Part shown: positions 15,532-22,134 of the stretch, piece by piece
How positions within the stretch are numbered: the stretch's first letter is position 1
How the letters are laid out: each line of letters opens with the position of its first letter
NCBI GenBank assembly: GCA_017540945.1
Contig: JAFYAB010000064.1
Coordinates: forward strand, 1-34,244
Source of the DNA: Oscillospiraceae bacterium
GTDB taxonomy: Bacteria; Bacillota_A; Clostridia; Oscillospirales; Oscillospiraceae
DNA length: 34,244 nucleotides
Reading direction: 5' to 3'
Notes under the pieces: model-generated
The model's database searches: none
Seen by the model: only the letters and a program-made list of their open reading frames with translations
What the model was told of the DNA's origin: nothing
Program-made: the position numbers and the translations under genes

Positions 15532-17013
15532 ATGAGTAAAAAACCTGTCAAACAGACTGCCCCCGAGGGCTCCCTGCAGCGGCAGCTCTCCCCCATGCAC
15601 GTCTGGGCCATCGCCTTCGGCTGCGTCATCGGCTGGGGCTCCTTCATCAACCCGGGCAAGAAATTCCTGGCAAACTCCGGCGTGGCCGGCACCGCCATCG
15701 CCATGATCCTCGGCGCCATCGTCATGATCATCATCGCCTTCTCCTACGCCTACATGGTGCCCAAGTATCCCAAGGCCGGCGGCGAGTTCACCTTCACCAA
15801 GAACTGCTTCGGCAAGACCCTGGCCTTTATCTGCGGCTGGTTCCTGGTGGCTGCCTACCTCACCAACGTCCCCATGAACAGCACCGCCATCGCCCTGATC
15901 ATCGACGGCCTCACCGGCCACAAGGGCATTTTGAACTTCGGCTTCCACTACACCCTGGCGGGAACCGACATCTATCTGGGACAGATGCTGCCCGCCATGT
16001 TTATCCTGATCCTTTTTGGCTGGCTGAACATCATCGGCGTCAAGAAGGCCGGCTTCGTCCAGACCATCCTGGCCTCCCTGCTGGTGCTCTGCGTCTTCGT
16101 GCTCTTCATTGCCGCCCTGGTCAGCGCAAAGGCCAAGAACATCAATATGGCCCCCGTCTGGGGCTTTGATAAGGCCGCCGCCATGGCCGCCAACGCCACC
16201 ACCTCGGAGATCGGGGAGTTCGCCCACAAGGGCAGCTCCGGCATCCTCAGCGCCATTCTGGCCACCTTCGCCATCGCCCCCTGGGCCTATGTGGGCTTCG
16301 ACGCCATTCCCCAGGCCGCCGAGGAGTTCAACTTCTCCTTCAAGAAGGTCAGCTTCATTATGATGATCGCCATCGTCTTCGGCTGCTTCGTCTACACCTC
16401 CAACAACACCGTGGCCGCCGCCGCCCTGGCCAACTGGCCCGATCGGGTCATGGCCGGCGAATGGGTGGTCCTGGTGGCCGCCGAGGAGCTGCTGGGCACC
16501 TTCGGCAAGGTGCTGGTGGGCGTGGGCGTCTCCTGCGCCGTGCTCTCCGGCATCATGGGCTTCTACCTGGCCTCCTCCCGTCTGATGTACTCCATGTCCC
16601 GGGACGGCTATCTGCCCAAGTGGTTCGGCAAGGTGGACCGCCGCTACGGCACCCCCAAGAACGCCATGATCTTCTGCATCGCCGTCAGCCTCTCCGGCCC
16701 CATCCTGGGCCGTGAAGCTCTGGGCTGGTTTGTGGACATGTGCGCCATCGGCGCCTCCATCGGCTACTTCTTCACCGCCGCCGCCACCCTGATCACCACC
16801 AAGCGGGACGGGGACGGCTCCCGCTTCCTGAAGGTGATGGCCGCCGTGGGCGTGGCCTTCTCCGTGATCTTCATGATCCTCCAGCTCATCCCCATCCCGG
16901 GCCTCAACGGGGTCCATTTCGGCAAGGAGAGCTACATCATGCTGATCGTCTGGATCGCCATGGGCGCCGCCTTCTATGCCATGCAGCATAAGTTCTTCTC
17001 CGATAAGGACTGA
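15532..17013 (+). CDS. APC-superfamily permease
   Basis: A 493-residue, roughly 12-helix transporter. The opening LSPMHVWAIAFGCVIGWGSF (about 16-35) matches the unwound helix 1 of amino acid/polyamine permeases, where the substrate amine binds. TIAPWAYVGFDAIPQAAEEFN-type residues near 245-265 match helix 6, and SRLMYSMSRDGYLP near 345-358 matches helix 8. The substrate is not evident; ethanolamine/choline-like amines or amino acids are possible. Placement after a LicC-like gene favours uptake of the alcohol that is activated, in the way LicB feeds LicC. That is inference. The site is GAAAGGAAA. Its stop lies two bases before the rlmH start. Confidence 0.82.
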   Translation: MSKKPVKQTAPEGSLQRQLSPMHVWAIAFGCVIGWGSFINPGKKFLANSGVAGTAIAMILGAIVMIIIAFSYAYMVPKYPKAGGEFTFTKNCFGKTLAFICGWFLVAAYLTNVPMNSTAIALIIDGLTGHKGILNFGFHYTLAGTDIYLGQMLPAMFILILFGWLNIIGVKKAGFVQTILASLLVLCVFVLFIAALVSAKAKNINMAPVWGFDKAAAMAANATTSEIGEFAHKGSSGILSAILATFAIAPWAYVGFDAIPQAAEEFNFSFKKVSFIMMIAIVFGCFVYTSNNTVAAAALANWPDRVMAGEWVVLVAAEELLGTFGKVLVGVGVSCAVLSGIMGFYLASSRLMYSMSRDGYLPKWFGKVDRRYGTPKNAMIFCIAVSLSGPILGREALGWFVDMCAIGASIGYFFTAAATLITTKRDGDGSRFLKVMAAVGVAFSVIFMILQLIPIPGLNGVHFGKESYIMLIVWIAMGAAFYAMQHKFFSDKD

Positions 17014-17015
17014 TC

Positions 17016-17498
17016 ATGTTTAGCGTCACCGTTCTTTCCGTCGGAAAACTGAAAGAAAAATTCTTTGTTCAGGCCGTGGAGGAATATGCCAAGCGTCTGT
17101 CCGCCTACTGCAGGCTCCAGCTGATCGAGCTGCCGGAGCAGCGGCTGCCGGAAAATCCCTCCCCCGCCGAGATCGCGGAGGGGCTGGCCCGGGAGGGCCG
17201 GCTCATCCGGGACAAGCTCCCCAAGGGGGCCTGGTTTTGCGTCCTGACCCCCGAGGGGAAAAAGCTCAGCTCCGAGGGCTTCGCCGAAGCCCTGGCCGCC
17301 GTCAAGAGCGGCGGCCGCTCTGCAGCCTGCTTTCTGCTGGGCTCCAGCTTCGGCATCGCCCCTGAGATCAAGGCTCTGGCGGACCTGAAGCTCTCCTTTT
17401 CCGATATGACCTTCCCCCACCATCTGGCGCGGGTCATGCTGCTGGAGCAGCTGTACCGGGCCGAGTCGATCCAGGCCGGGAGCCGGTATCATAAATAG
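17016..17498 (+). CDS. rlmH: 23S rRNA (pseudouridine-1915-N3)-methyltransferase
   Basis: SPOUT methyltransferase acting on pseudouridine 1915 of 23S rRNA in assembled ribosomes. At 160 residues it has the normal size. Motifs are VGKLKEKFFVQAVEEYAKRL near 9-28, FCVLTPEGKKLSSEGFAEAL near 69-88, FLLGSSFGIAPE near 107-118, and the C-terminal knot HHLARVMLLEQLYRA ... RYHK. The terminal YHK is typical. The ribosome binding site AAGGA lies in the end of the permease gene, so translation is probably coupled. The stop codon forms the outer edge of the repeat element that follows. Confidence 0.95.
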   Translation: MFSVTVLSVGKLKEKFFVQAVEEYAKRLSAYCRLQLIELPEQRLPENPSPAEIAEGLAREGRLIRDKLPKGAWFCVLTPEGKKLSSEGFAEALAAVKSGGRSAACFLLGSSFGIAPEIKALADLKLSFSDMTFPHHLARVMLLEQLYRAESIQAGSRYHK

Positions 17499-17744
17499 TT
17501 AAAATTTCGCTGGGCGAAAGATATGATTGCTGCGCAAGTTATGATTGTTCTGCGCACAGGTTATGATTGCTGCGCAAGTTTTTCCTCACAGGTTTTATAG
17601 GGGGCGGCTCCTTCGACGCCCCGTTTCCAAGCTTCGATACGCTGGAACGGGTTGTCGCAGGCGCCGCCCCCTACGCCTATACTGCCGCAGCCACTATCAT
17701 TTTGTCAGGGCAATCATAACTCTGCCGCAGGGCAAATCTTAACT
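17497..17744. mobile_element. MITE-like element with imperfect terminal inverted repeats
   Basis: A 248-base gap without a gene. The ends are inverted copies: AGTTAAAATTT...AGATATGATTGC on the left and, reversed, AGTTAAGATTT...AGTTATGATTGCC on the right. Inside are three left-hand units TATGATTG-(N)-CTGCGCA at 17523, 17540 and 17562. A large hairpin follows, whose outer stem TAGGGGGCGGC/GCCGCCCCCTA (17598-17673) is perfect. The element fills the space between the rlmH stop and the stop of the converging DUF11 gene to the base. It has no transposase and would need one in trans. Confidence 0.6.
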
Positions 17745-18598
17745 CAGACCGTGCCCGTCACCGTCAGCACCGCCTCGCCCGGAGTGACGATCCAGTCGCC
17801 GTCGGAGGCGGTCTGGGCATAGGTGGCGGCGGGGACGGTGATGCGGCCGGGAACGGTATCGAACTGACCGTTCGCCTCGCTGTAGCTGTAGTCCGTGGTC
17901 AGGGCCAGGGGCTGACCGTCCAGGCTGACGCTGAGATTCTTCAGGACCGGATCAAAGAGGTCTGAGATCGTCACGTTCGCGTCGGCTCCGGCGGCCTCGT
18001 TGCCGCTGTTCTGGATGGTGAAGCTGTAGGTCAGCTGGCCGTTGGGCGCCACGGTGGCGGGAGACAGGCTCTTGACCACCGAGAGCTCCGCCCCGGTCTC
18101 CACGCTCACGGTAGCCTGGGCCGTCAGCGGGGCGGTCAGGCCGGTTCCGGAGAGGGTGGCCGTATTGGTGATCTGGCTGCCCGCCAGCAGCGGAGCCGCC
18201 GCAGTGACCTCCGTCTCATAGACCAGCATGGCGTTGCCGCCTGCGGGCACGGAGAGGCCGGAGATTACCAGCGGGCCGCCGGGCGTGACGGCGGGCGCCG
18301 GCTGGGGCACGCCGTTGATAAAATAGCGGACCGAGTCCGGCACATAGGCCAGCGGCCAGGCCGTGCCGGTCCCCGCCTCGTAGCCCCCCAGATCGTCCGT
18401 CAGGCTCAGGCCCTCGTAGGTGACGCTGCCGTCGTTCACCACGGAGATCACATAGGAGAGGGTGTCCCCGGGGGCGTACTGGTCCTCTCCGGCGGTCTTG
18501 GTCAGGCTCAGGGGCGAGATCATCTGCCCCGTGACGGTGTTGGAGCTCACGCTGACGCCGTTGTAGCGCAGCGTGGCCTGGTTGGTAAAGCTTGCCAT
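17744..18598 (-). CDS. DUF11-type repeat protein without signal peptide
   Basis: A 284-residue protein of two beta-rich repeats with the DUF11 pattern. Repeat 1 runs SLTKTAGEDQYAPGDTLSYV ... VTYEGLSLTDDLGG ... SQITNTATLSG. Repeat 2 runs LSVVKSLSPATVAPNGQLTY ... ANVTISDLFDP. Such domains are usually in surface proteins, yet this one starts MASFTNQATLRYNG with no signal peptide, no LPXTG and no membrane anchor. Export by another route or an intracellular role cannot be decided from sequence. The start at 18598 has a perfect GGAGG site; a longer open frame to 18853 crosses the opposing riboswitch promoter. A hairpin lies just upstream of the ribosome binding site. It converges on rlmH. Confidence 0.75.
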   Translation of the reverse strand: MASFTNQATLRYNGVSVSSNTVTGQMISPLSLTKTAGEDQYAPGDTLSYVISVVNDGSVTYEGLSLTDDLGGYEAGTGTAWPLAYVPDSVRYFINGVPQPAPAVTPGGPLVISGLSVPAGGNAMLVYETEVTAAAPLLAGSQITNTATLSGTGLTAPLTAQATVSVETGAELSVVKSLSPATVAPNGQLTYSFTIQNSGNEAAGADANVTISDLFDPVLKNLSVSLDGQPLALTTDYSYSEANGQFDTVPGRITVPAATYAQTASDGDWIVTPGEAVLTVTGTV

Positions 18599-18613
18599 GG
18601 AATTACCTCCTTC

Positions 18614-18630
18614 GCACGGGTTGCCCGTGC
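18614..18630 (-). promoter_or_regulatory. Hairpin directly upstream of the DUF11 gene's ribosome binding site
   Basis: GCACGGG-caa-CCCGTGC, 7-bp stem and 3-base loop, ending 3 bases before GGAGG. It may stabilise the message 5' end. A possible minus promoter (TTGTCA, 16 bases, TATTTT) shares its -35 with the riboswitch promoter on the other strand. Confidence 0.5.
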
Positions 18631-18688
18631 GCTCTATTCTATGCAGGAGGCGACACGCTTCGACACAAAAATATTTTTTCAAAACCAC

Positions 18689-18716
18689 TTGACAAGGGCC
18701 CGGGTTGTGGTATAAT
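18689..18716 (+). promoter_or_regulatory. Promoter of riboswitch A / PspC-SPFH operon
   Basis: Consensus TTGACA, 16 bases, TATAAT. The spacer AGGGCCCGGGTTGTGG resembles that of the promoter at 28090 (AGGGCCGCCGAGGTGG), so promoter and riboswitch were copied together. Confidence 0.9.
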
Positions 18717-18735
18717 AATTGCACAATTTCATATT

Positions 18736-18832
18736 GCTCTTGAGGGAGTAGTACCGCGGCCGGGTGCCGCGGAGGCGGTATCGTCAGCACGCGGGGTTCC
18801 CCGCCGGACCGCCTTGAAACGCGAGACTCATG
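18736..18832 (+). promoter_or_regulatory. yybP-ykoY-type (Mn2+) riboswitch, copy A
   Basis: The leader carries the two invariant boxes of the yybP-ykoY aptamer, GGGAGTAG (18744-18751) and CGAGAC (18822-18827). P1 would be CTTGAG with CTCATG. A hairpin CCGCGGC/GCCGCGG follows box 1. A second stem AGGCGGT/ACCGCCT (18773-18814) encloses a small hairpin GCGGGG...CCCGC. The known family binds Mn2+ and usually switches genes on. The 3' strand of P1 is also the 5' strand of the terminator at 18825, so the two folds exclude each other, as expected for a transcriptional ON switch. A second copy lies at 27975. Family assignment is by motif, not by a covariance search. Confidence 0.8.
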
Positions 18833-18867
18833 TTCAGGCCGTTGCCTGTGCATGGGTCATTTTCTTT
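18825..18867 (+). terminator. Riboswitch A expression-platform terminator
   Basis: GACTCATG pairs with CATGGGTC, with CAGGC/GCCTG inside, followed by ATTTTCTTT. The first arm overlaps aptamer P1. Confidence 0.8.
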
Positions 18868-18881
18868 ATCATCGGCAAATC

Positions 18882-18914
18882 GTAGGGGCGGCACTCTGTT
18901 GTCCGCCCGCCCCA
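18882..18914. repeat. GTAGGGGCGG-family repeat in the riboswitch A leader
   Basis: GTAGGGGCGG...CCGCCCGCCCC between the terminator and the PspC gene. A small CCACGC-ttttt-cc-GCGTGG hairpin follows before the ribosome binding site AAAGGAG. Confidence 0.6.
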
Positions 18915-18949
18915 CGCTTTTTCCGCGTGGAAAAGAAAGGAGTATCGTC

Positions 18950-19132
18950 ATGGAAAAGAAACTGCACAAGTCCGCAAGCAATCGCATGCTCGCCGGTGTC
19001 TGCGGCGGCGTCGCCGAATACCTGAGCGTGGATCCCACCGTGGTCCGCGTGGTCTGGGCCATCGCCTCCGCCTTTGCCGGAGCGGGCGTCGTTGCCTACA
19101 TCGCCTGCGCCATCATCATGCCGGAGGCTTAA
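18950..19132 (+). CDS. Small PspC-domain membrane protein
   Basis: A 60-residue protein that is almost entirely one PspC domain: KLHKSASNRMLAGVCGGVAEYL (cytoplasmic basic part with the CGGVAEYL signature), then SVDPTVVRVVWAIASAFAG and a hydrophobic helix to the end. PspC proteins sense or buffer membrane stress; in other Firmicutes single-domain forms sit with envelope stress genes. ATG 18950 follows AAAGGAG; a longer frame from 18830 would start inside the riboswitch. It is the first gene after riboswitch A and is followed by an SPFH gene, which argues for a membrane-integrity operon. Confidence 0.9.
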   Translation: MEKKLHKSASNRMLAGVCGGVAEYLSVDPTVVRVVWAIASAFAGAGVVAYIACAIIMPEA

Positions 19133-19186
19133 CGCCACCGGCCCCGTCCGACACCTGCAGAGACGGCGCCCTGCCGTCCGCTCGTT

Positions 19187-19207
19187 GTCACGCGGGCTCC
19201 GCGTGAC
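19187..19207. repeat. Short palindrome upstream of the SPFH gene
   Basis: GTCACGCGG-gct-CCGCGTGAC, a perfect 9-bp stem, between the PspC and SPFH genes and ending just before AGAAAGGAA. Confidence 0.6.
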
Positions 19208-19224
19208 AGAAAGGAAGAATGACA

Positions 19225-20160
19225 ATGACCAAACTCATGATTGCCGCCGTGCTTCTCTTTGCCGGCATCGCCCTTCACATCATGCTGAATGCCAAGGGTA
19301 AGAAAGCCCTGGCGAACCTGGCCCTGGCCGCCGGCGCGGTGATCTGCGTCTGCGCCGTGGCCCTGTCCTGTGTCCAGACCGTCCCCACCGGCCACACCGG
19401 CGTGGTCACCACCTTCGGCCGGGTGGAAAACACCACCCTGGACTCCGGCGTCCACGTTGTCCTGCCCTGGCAGAACGTGGTGAAGATGGACAACCGCGTC
19501 CAGAAGCAGACCGCGGAGCTGCCCTGCTTCTCCTCCGACATCCAGGAGGTCAACCTGACCTACACCATCAACTACCAGATCAAGAAGTCTGACGCCCAGA
19601 ACATCTACCGCACCATCGGCGTGGACTACTACCACACCGTGATCCAGCCCTGCATCACCGAGTCCGTCAAGGTGGTCACAGCCCGCTACACCGCCGAGCA
19701 GCTGGTGGGCAAGCGCAACGAGCTCGCCGCCGCCATCGAAACCGACCTGGCCGACAAGCTGCTGAGCTACAACATCGAGCTGGTCTCCACCTCCATCGAG
19801 AACATGGACTTCACCAACGCCTTTACCGACGCCGTGGAGGCCAAGCAGGTGGCCCAGCAGAACAAGCTCCGCGCCGAGACCGAGGCGGAGCAGAAGGTCA
19901 TCGAGGCCAAGGCCGCCGCGGAGGTCCGCAAGGTCAACGCCGACGCCGCCGCCTACGAGCTGCTGGCCAAGGCGGAGGCGGAGGCCGAGGCCAACCGCAA
20001 GATCAGCGAGTCCCTGACCCAGGAGCTCATCAACTACACCTACGCCCAGAGCTGGAACGGCAAGCTGCCCACCGTTATGACCGGCGGCGACAACAGCATG
20101 ATCCCCGTGCTGGACGTGAACCAGCTGCTGCCCGACGAGACCACCCCCAACGAGGAGTAA
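19225..20160 (+). CDS. SPFH-domain (prohibitin-type) membrane protein
   Basis: A 311-residue protein with one or two N-terminal membrane helices (about 1-50). An SPFH/Band 7 domain follows (VPTGHTGVVTTFGRVENTTL through VSTSIENMDFTNAF, about 54-200). Then comes an Ala/Glu-rich coiled coil (AEAEAEANRKIS type) used for oligomer assembly. Such proteins form large membrane rings that organise membrane microdomains and proteases. The start at 19225 was preferred over ATG 19219 because the latter is only three bases from the AAGGA site. It lies downstream of pspC behind riboswitch A. The second SPFH protein of the window (26351) belongs to another subgroup. Confidence 0.9.
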   Translation: MTKLMIAAVLLFAGIALHIMLNAKGKKALANLALAAGAVICVCAVALSCVQTVPTGHTGVVTTFGRVENTTLDSGVHVVLPWQNVVKMDNRVQKQTAELPCFSSDIQEVNLTYTINYQIKKSDAQNIYRTIGVDYYHTVIQPCITESVKVVTARYTAEQLVGKRNELAAAIETDLADKLLSYNIELVSTSIENMDFTNAFTDAVEAKQVAQQNKLRAETEAEQKVIEAKAAAEVRKVNADAAAYELLAKAEAEAEANRKISESLTQELINYTYAQSWNGKLPTVMTGGDNSMIPVLDVNQLLPDETTPNEE

Positions 20161-20161
20161 A

Positions 20162-20189
20162 AAAGCCTTCCCCTCCAGGGGAAGGCTTT
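20162..20189. repeat. CTTCCCC-type hairpin after the SPFH gene
   Basis: AAAGCCTTCCCC-tcca-GGGGAAGGCTTT, 12-bp stem, followed by only three T's, so termination would be weak. It resembles the hairpin at 3762. It may allow partial read-through to the next gene, whose GGAGG lies 15 bases later. Confidence 0.6.
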
Positions 20190-20216
20190 GGCTGACGACC
20201 GAAAGGAGGAACTGAC

Positions 20217-20555
20217 ATGGCAAAGCTGGAAACCACACTGACAGGCTCCATTGACCGCTGGGGCGACAAAATCCGGGAGGGCATCCTCCAGGGCAGCGTC
20301 TCCGCCTCCCTGGAGGACGAGAGCGCTTTCGAATCCGCAGACGGACAGTGCCAGTGCCGGGTGCTGGTGTTTGAACGCTACAGCATGGCGGGAGGCAACC
20401 GTCTCAGCCTCAGCGTCACCCTGTTTCAGGACGCCACCGGGAACATTGACTGCTCCGCCATCAGCTCCGGGGGAAGCCAGGCCGCCTTCTTCAAACTGAA
20501 CACCTGGGGCGAGGAGAACTTCCTGGATCGCTTCCGGGCTGTCATCGGGCAATAA
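20217..20555 (+). CDS. Small conserved protein, DUF6054-like
   Basis: A 112-residue soluble protein of unknown function. The pattern GILQGSVSASLEDES near 27-41, VLVFERYSMAGGNRLSLSVTL near 49-69 and SGGSQAAFFKLNTWGEENFL near 84-103 recalls a family I know as DUF6054; the number is from memory. No signal peptide, helix or catalytic motif is evident. AAAGGAGG precedes the ATG. It follows the SPFH gene behind riboswitch A, so it may take part in the same membrane response. Confidence 0.6.
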   Translation: MAKLETTLTGSIDRWGDKIREGILQGSVSASLEDESAFESADGQCQCRVLVFERYSMAGGNRLSLSVTLFQDATGNIDCSAISSGGSQAAFFKLNTWGEENFLDRFRAVIGQ

Positions 20556-20556
20556 A

Positions 20557-20975
20557 AACATTTTTTGGTTATCGGTTTCAGTCAGCAAACACGCCGTAGG
20601 GGCGGCTCTTACCCGCAGGGTGAGCCGCCCGGCATTCGAAACGAATGCAATTTGCCGGAGGCAAATCCAGCAAGCGTCCGAAACCAGAGCTGTTCTGAAT
20701 ATTCGACGCGTTCTCAGACTCGAAAGCTGGCTGGATCGCCCTCCGGGCGATTACGGGCGCTCAGTGAGCGCCCCTACAGCGCAAACCGGGCGTAAGCGCG
20801 TTTAGCGCCGACAGCCCGGTGGGCTGTCGCGGACAGTCGCGGAGAGCTATGCTCGGAGCGACATGCCATGGCGTAGCCGGCATCATCCGCCTTGCGGCGG
20901 ATATACCCATAAAGGGCACAGGCGAGCCGCCCCTACGATACAGCGGCTGAGTAAAGCCGATAACCAGAAAACATT
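20557..20975. mobile_element. ~420-bp repeat-rich element with terminal inverted repeats
   Basis: No gene lies between 20556 and 20996. The outer ends are inverted copies over about 52 bases. GGTTATCGG (20567-20575) faces CCGATAACC (20957-20965). Nineteen bases further in on each side, CGTAGGGGCGGCTC (20595-20608) faces its perfect complement (20924-20937). Inside are a three-hairpin repeat (20596-20668), an inverted GTAGGGGCGCTCA palindrome (20755-20776), ACAGCCC-ggt-GGGCTGT (20811-20827) and ATCCGCC-ttgc-GGCGGAT (20885-20901). There is no transposase and no clear target duplication. Confidence 0.6.
20596..20668 (+). repeat. Three-hairpin structured repeat, copy 1
   Basis: Hairpin 1 is GGGCGGCTC, a bulged TT, ACCC-gca-GGGT, GAGCCGCCC. 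Hairpin 2 is GCATTCG-aaa-CGAATGC. Hairpin 3 is ATTTGCC-gga-GGCAAAT. The copy at 32297 keeps the same architecture, bulge included, with paired base changes. Confidence 0.8.
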
Positions 20976-20996
20976 TTTGAGACTGGAGGGATCCCC

Positions 20997-21155
20997 ATGA
21001 AAGAGTACAAAATGATTGAGTGCAGCAAGCGTGATGCGGAGATGAACATGAACGTCATGGCCGCCCAGGGCTGGGAGCTGGTGAGCGTCACCTACTGGAG
21101 CATGTGGGGCATCTGCCTGCTGCTGACCTTTGTGCGGGAGCGCAAGGACATCTGA
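20997..21155 (+). CDS. Small DUF4177-like protein
   Basis: A 52-residue protein, MKEYKMIECSKRDAEMNMNV then MAAQGWELVSVTYWSM and a hydrophobic stretch with a basic end (LLLTFVRERKDI). The GWELVSV core is the signature of DUF4177-like small proteins of unknown function. CTGGAGG precedes the ATG at good spacing. It lies after the repeat-rich element and before another short gene, on the same strand as the SPFH operon. Whether it is still in that transcript is unclear given the intervening element. Confidence 0.75.
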   Translation: MKEYKMIECSKRDAEMNMNVMAAQGWELVSVTYWSMWGICLLLTFVRERKDI

Positions 21156-21237
21156 AAAAAAAACGCTTCGCAGCGCAGGTCTTCCGCCGCGTATCATTTC
21201 TTCGTTCCTGGGCAAGCTATGGGCGGAGGGATGCAAA

Positions 21238-21399
21238 ATGTCGAAAAAGAATCGCAAGCCCAGCCCTGAAATTCCCCCGGTGGTGAACGCCCAGGAGATT
21301 CCCAACTATGCGATCCCCACCACCGACCTGGAAGAGCTGCTGAACACAGAGCCGGAGGATCCCCAGGGCGAAGACTGCGGCGAGGACTGCCGCGACTAA
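21238..21399 (+). CDS. Small hypothetical acidic protein
   Basis: A 53-residue protein, basic at the start (MSKKNRKPSPEIPP), then NAQEIPNYAIPTTDLEELLN and an acidic tail with two cysteines (GEDCGEDCRD). I do not recognise a family. GCGGAGG precedes ATG 21238 at normal spacing and a strong terminator follows the stop, so it is likely a real gene. The 82-base gap before it holds no other feature. Confidence 0.6.
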   Translation: MSKKNRKPSPEIPPVVNAQEIPNYAIPTTDLEELLNTEPEDPQGEDCGEDCRD

Positions 21400-21406
21400 A
21401 GAACTG

Positions 21407-21466
21407 CCCGGGGCAAAACGGGTGCGCCGCAGCGCGCATCCGTTTTGCCCCGGGTCGTCTTTTTTT
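21407..21466 (+). terminator. Intrinsic terminator closing the PspC-SPFH region
   Basis: CCCGGGGCAAAACGG...CCGTTTTGCCCCGGG with an inner TGCGC/GCGCA (21407-21454), then TCGTC and seven or more T's. The T-run abuts the stop of the converging SSB-like gene. Confidence 0.93.
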
Positions 21467-22074
21467 CAGTCTCTGGTCAGCTCCGCGGTGACGGCGGAGA
21501 TCTCGTAGGCGGTGCGGCGCTCGGTCTCGCCGCTCTCCAGCAGCTTGTTGTAGTCCCGGCTTTGGAGGCGGCCCGTGAGGGTGATCCTGGCCCCGGTGCT
21601 CAGGGCGGCGATCTTTCTGGCCGTGCGGCCCCAGAAGATGCAGGGCAGATAGTCGGTCCGGCGATAGCTGCGGTTCACCGCCAGCATCCCGTCGCAGATC
21701 TCCCGGCCCAGGGGAGTGCGGCGATAGACCGGGTCCCGGCAGAGGGTGCCGGTCAAAGTCACCTGGTCGTCGGGGGCTTCATCGCTGAGCTCCAGCGTCT
21801 CGGCGTAGACGGAGATGATCAGATGTCGGCCGGTATCGGTGATCTGGTTGAAGGACCGGACCTGGCCCGTCACCAGGATCCGCTCGCCCCAGGCACAGTC
21901 GGCCTCGTTCAGCAGGGCCCAGTCCGCCAGGATCCGCAGCCGGTCCAGGGTCCCGGACAGGCGCTCCACTCCCAGAATGAAGCTGTAGAACCGCCGCCCG
22001 TGGTTCTCGTGGGAGAAGACAGGAGCAGTCTCCATGGTTCCGCAGAGCCGGATGTGATTGATGATGTATTCCAT
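21466..22074 (-). CDS. Double OB-fold single-strand DNA-binding-like protein
   Basis: A 202-residue protein with two SSB-type OB folds in tandem. Repeat 1 is NHIRLCGTMETAPVFSHENHG ... RILVTGQVRSFNQ; repeat 2 is DQVTLTGTLCRDPVYRRTPLG ... RITLTGRLQSRDY. Each carries the L-x-G-x-L-xx-xP motif of SSB. Unlike standard SSB it lacks the acidic DDxPF tail and has two domains in one chain. It probably binds single-stranded DNA, possibly in a specialised role. GAGGTGG precedes ATG 22074. It lies 60 bases after the ECF gene on the same strand, with a CCTCGAAT/AATTCGAGG inverted repeat between them. Confidence 0.75.
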   Translation of the reverse strand: MEYIINHIRLCGTMETAPVFSHENHGRRFYSFILGVERLSGTLDRLRILADWALLNEADCAWGERILVTGQVRSFNQITDTGRHLIISVYAETLELSDEAPDDQVTLTGTLCRDPVYRRTPLGREICDGMLAVNRSYRRTDYLPCIFWGRTARKIAALSTGARITLTGRLQSRDYNKLLESGETERRTAYEISAVTAELTRD

Positions 22075-22134
22075 TTGTCCACCTCGAATTCCTTTGCTGG
22101 AACATCCTATTCGAGGCGGATGGGAGATATGCCC

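Noticed and set aside
14662..16989. A 775-codon open frame on the minus strand antisense to the nucleotidyltransferase and permease genes
   Set aside because: Its product is low-complexity (G, H, D, V rich), has no ribosome binding site and mirrors two well-supported plus-strand genes; it is a high-GC shadow frame.
17523..17576. Three regularly spaced TATGATTG...CTGCGCA units considered as a CRISPR array
   Set aside because: Units are short, spacing is about 20 bases, spacers are nearly absent and there are no cas genes; they form part of a repeat element with inverted ends.
18830..18949. Upstream in-frame start for the PspC protein
   Set aside because: It would start inside the riboswitch terminator and translate repeat DNA; the ATG at 18950 has a proper AAAGGAG site.
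20162..20189. Hairpin after the SPFH gene as a full terminator
   Set aside because: Only three T's follow the 12-bp stem and the same hairpin type occurs elsewhere as a repeat, so it was listed as a repeat.
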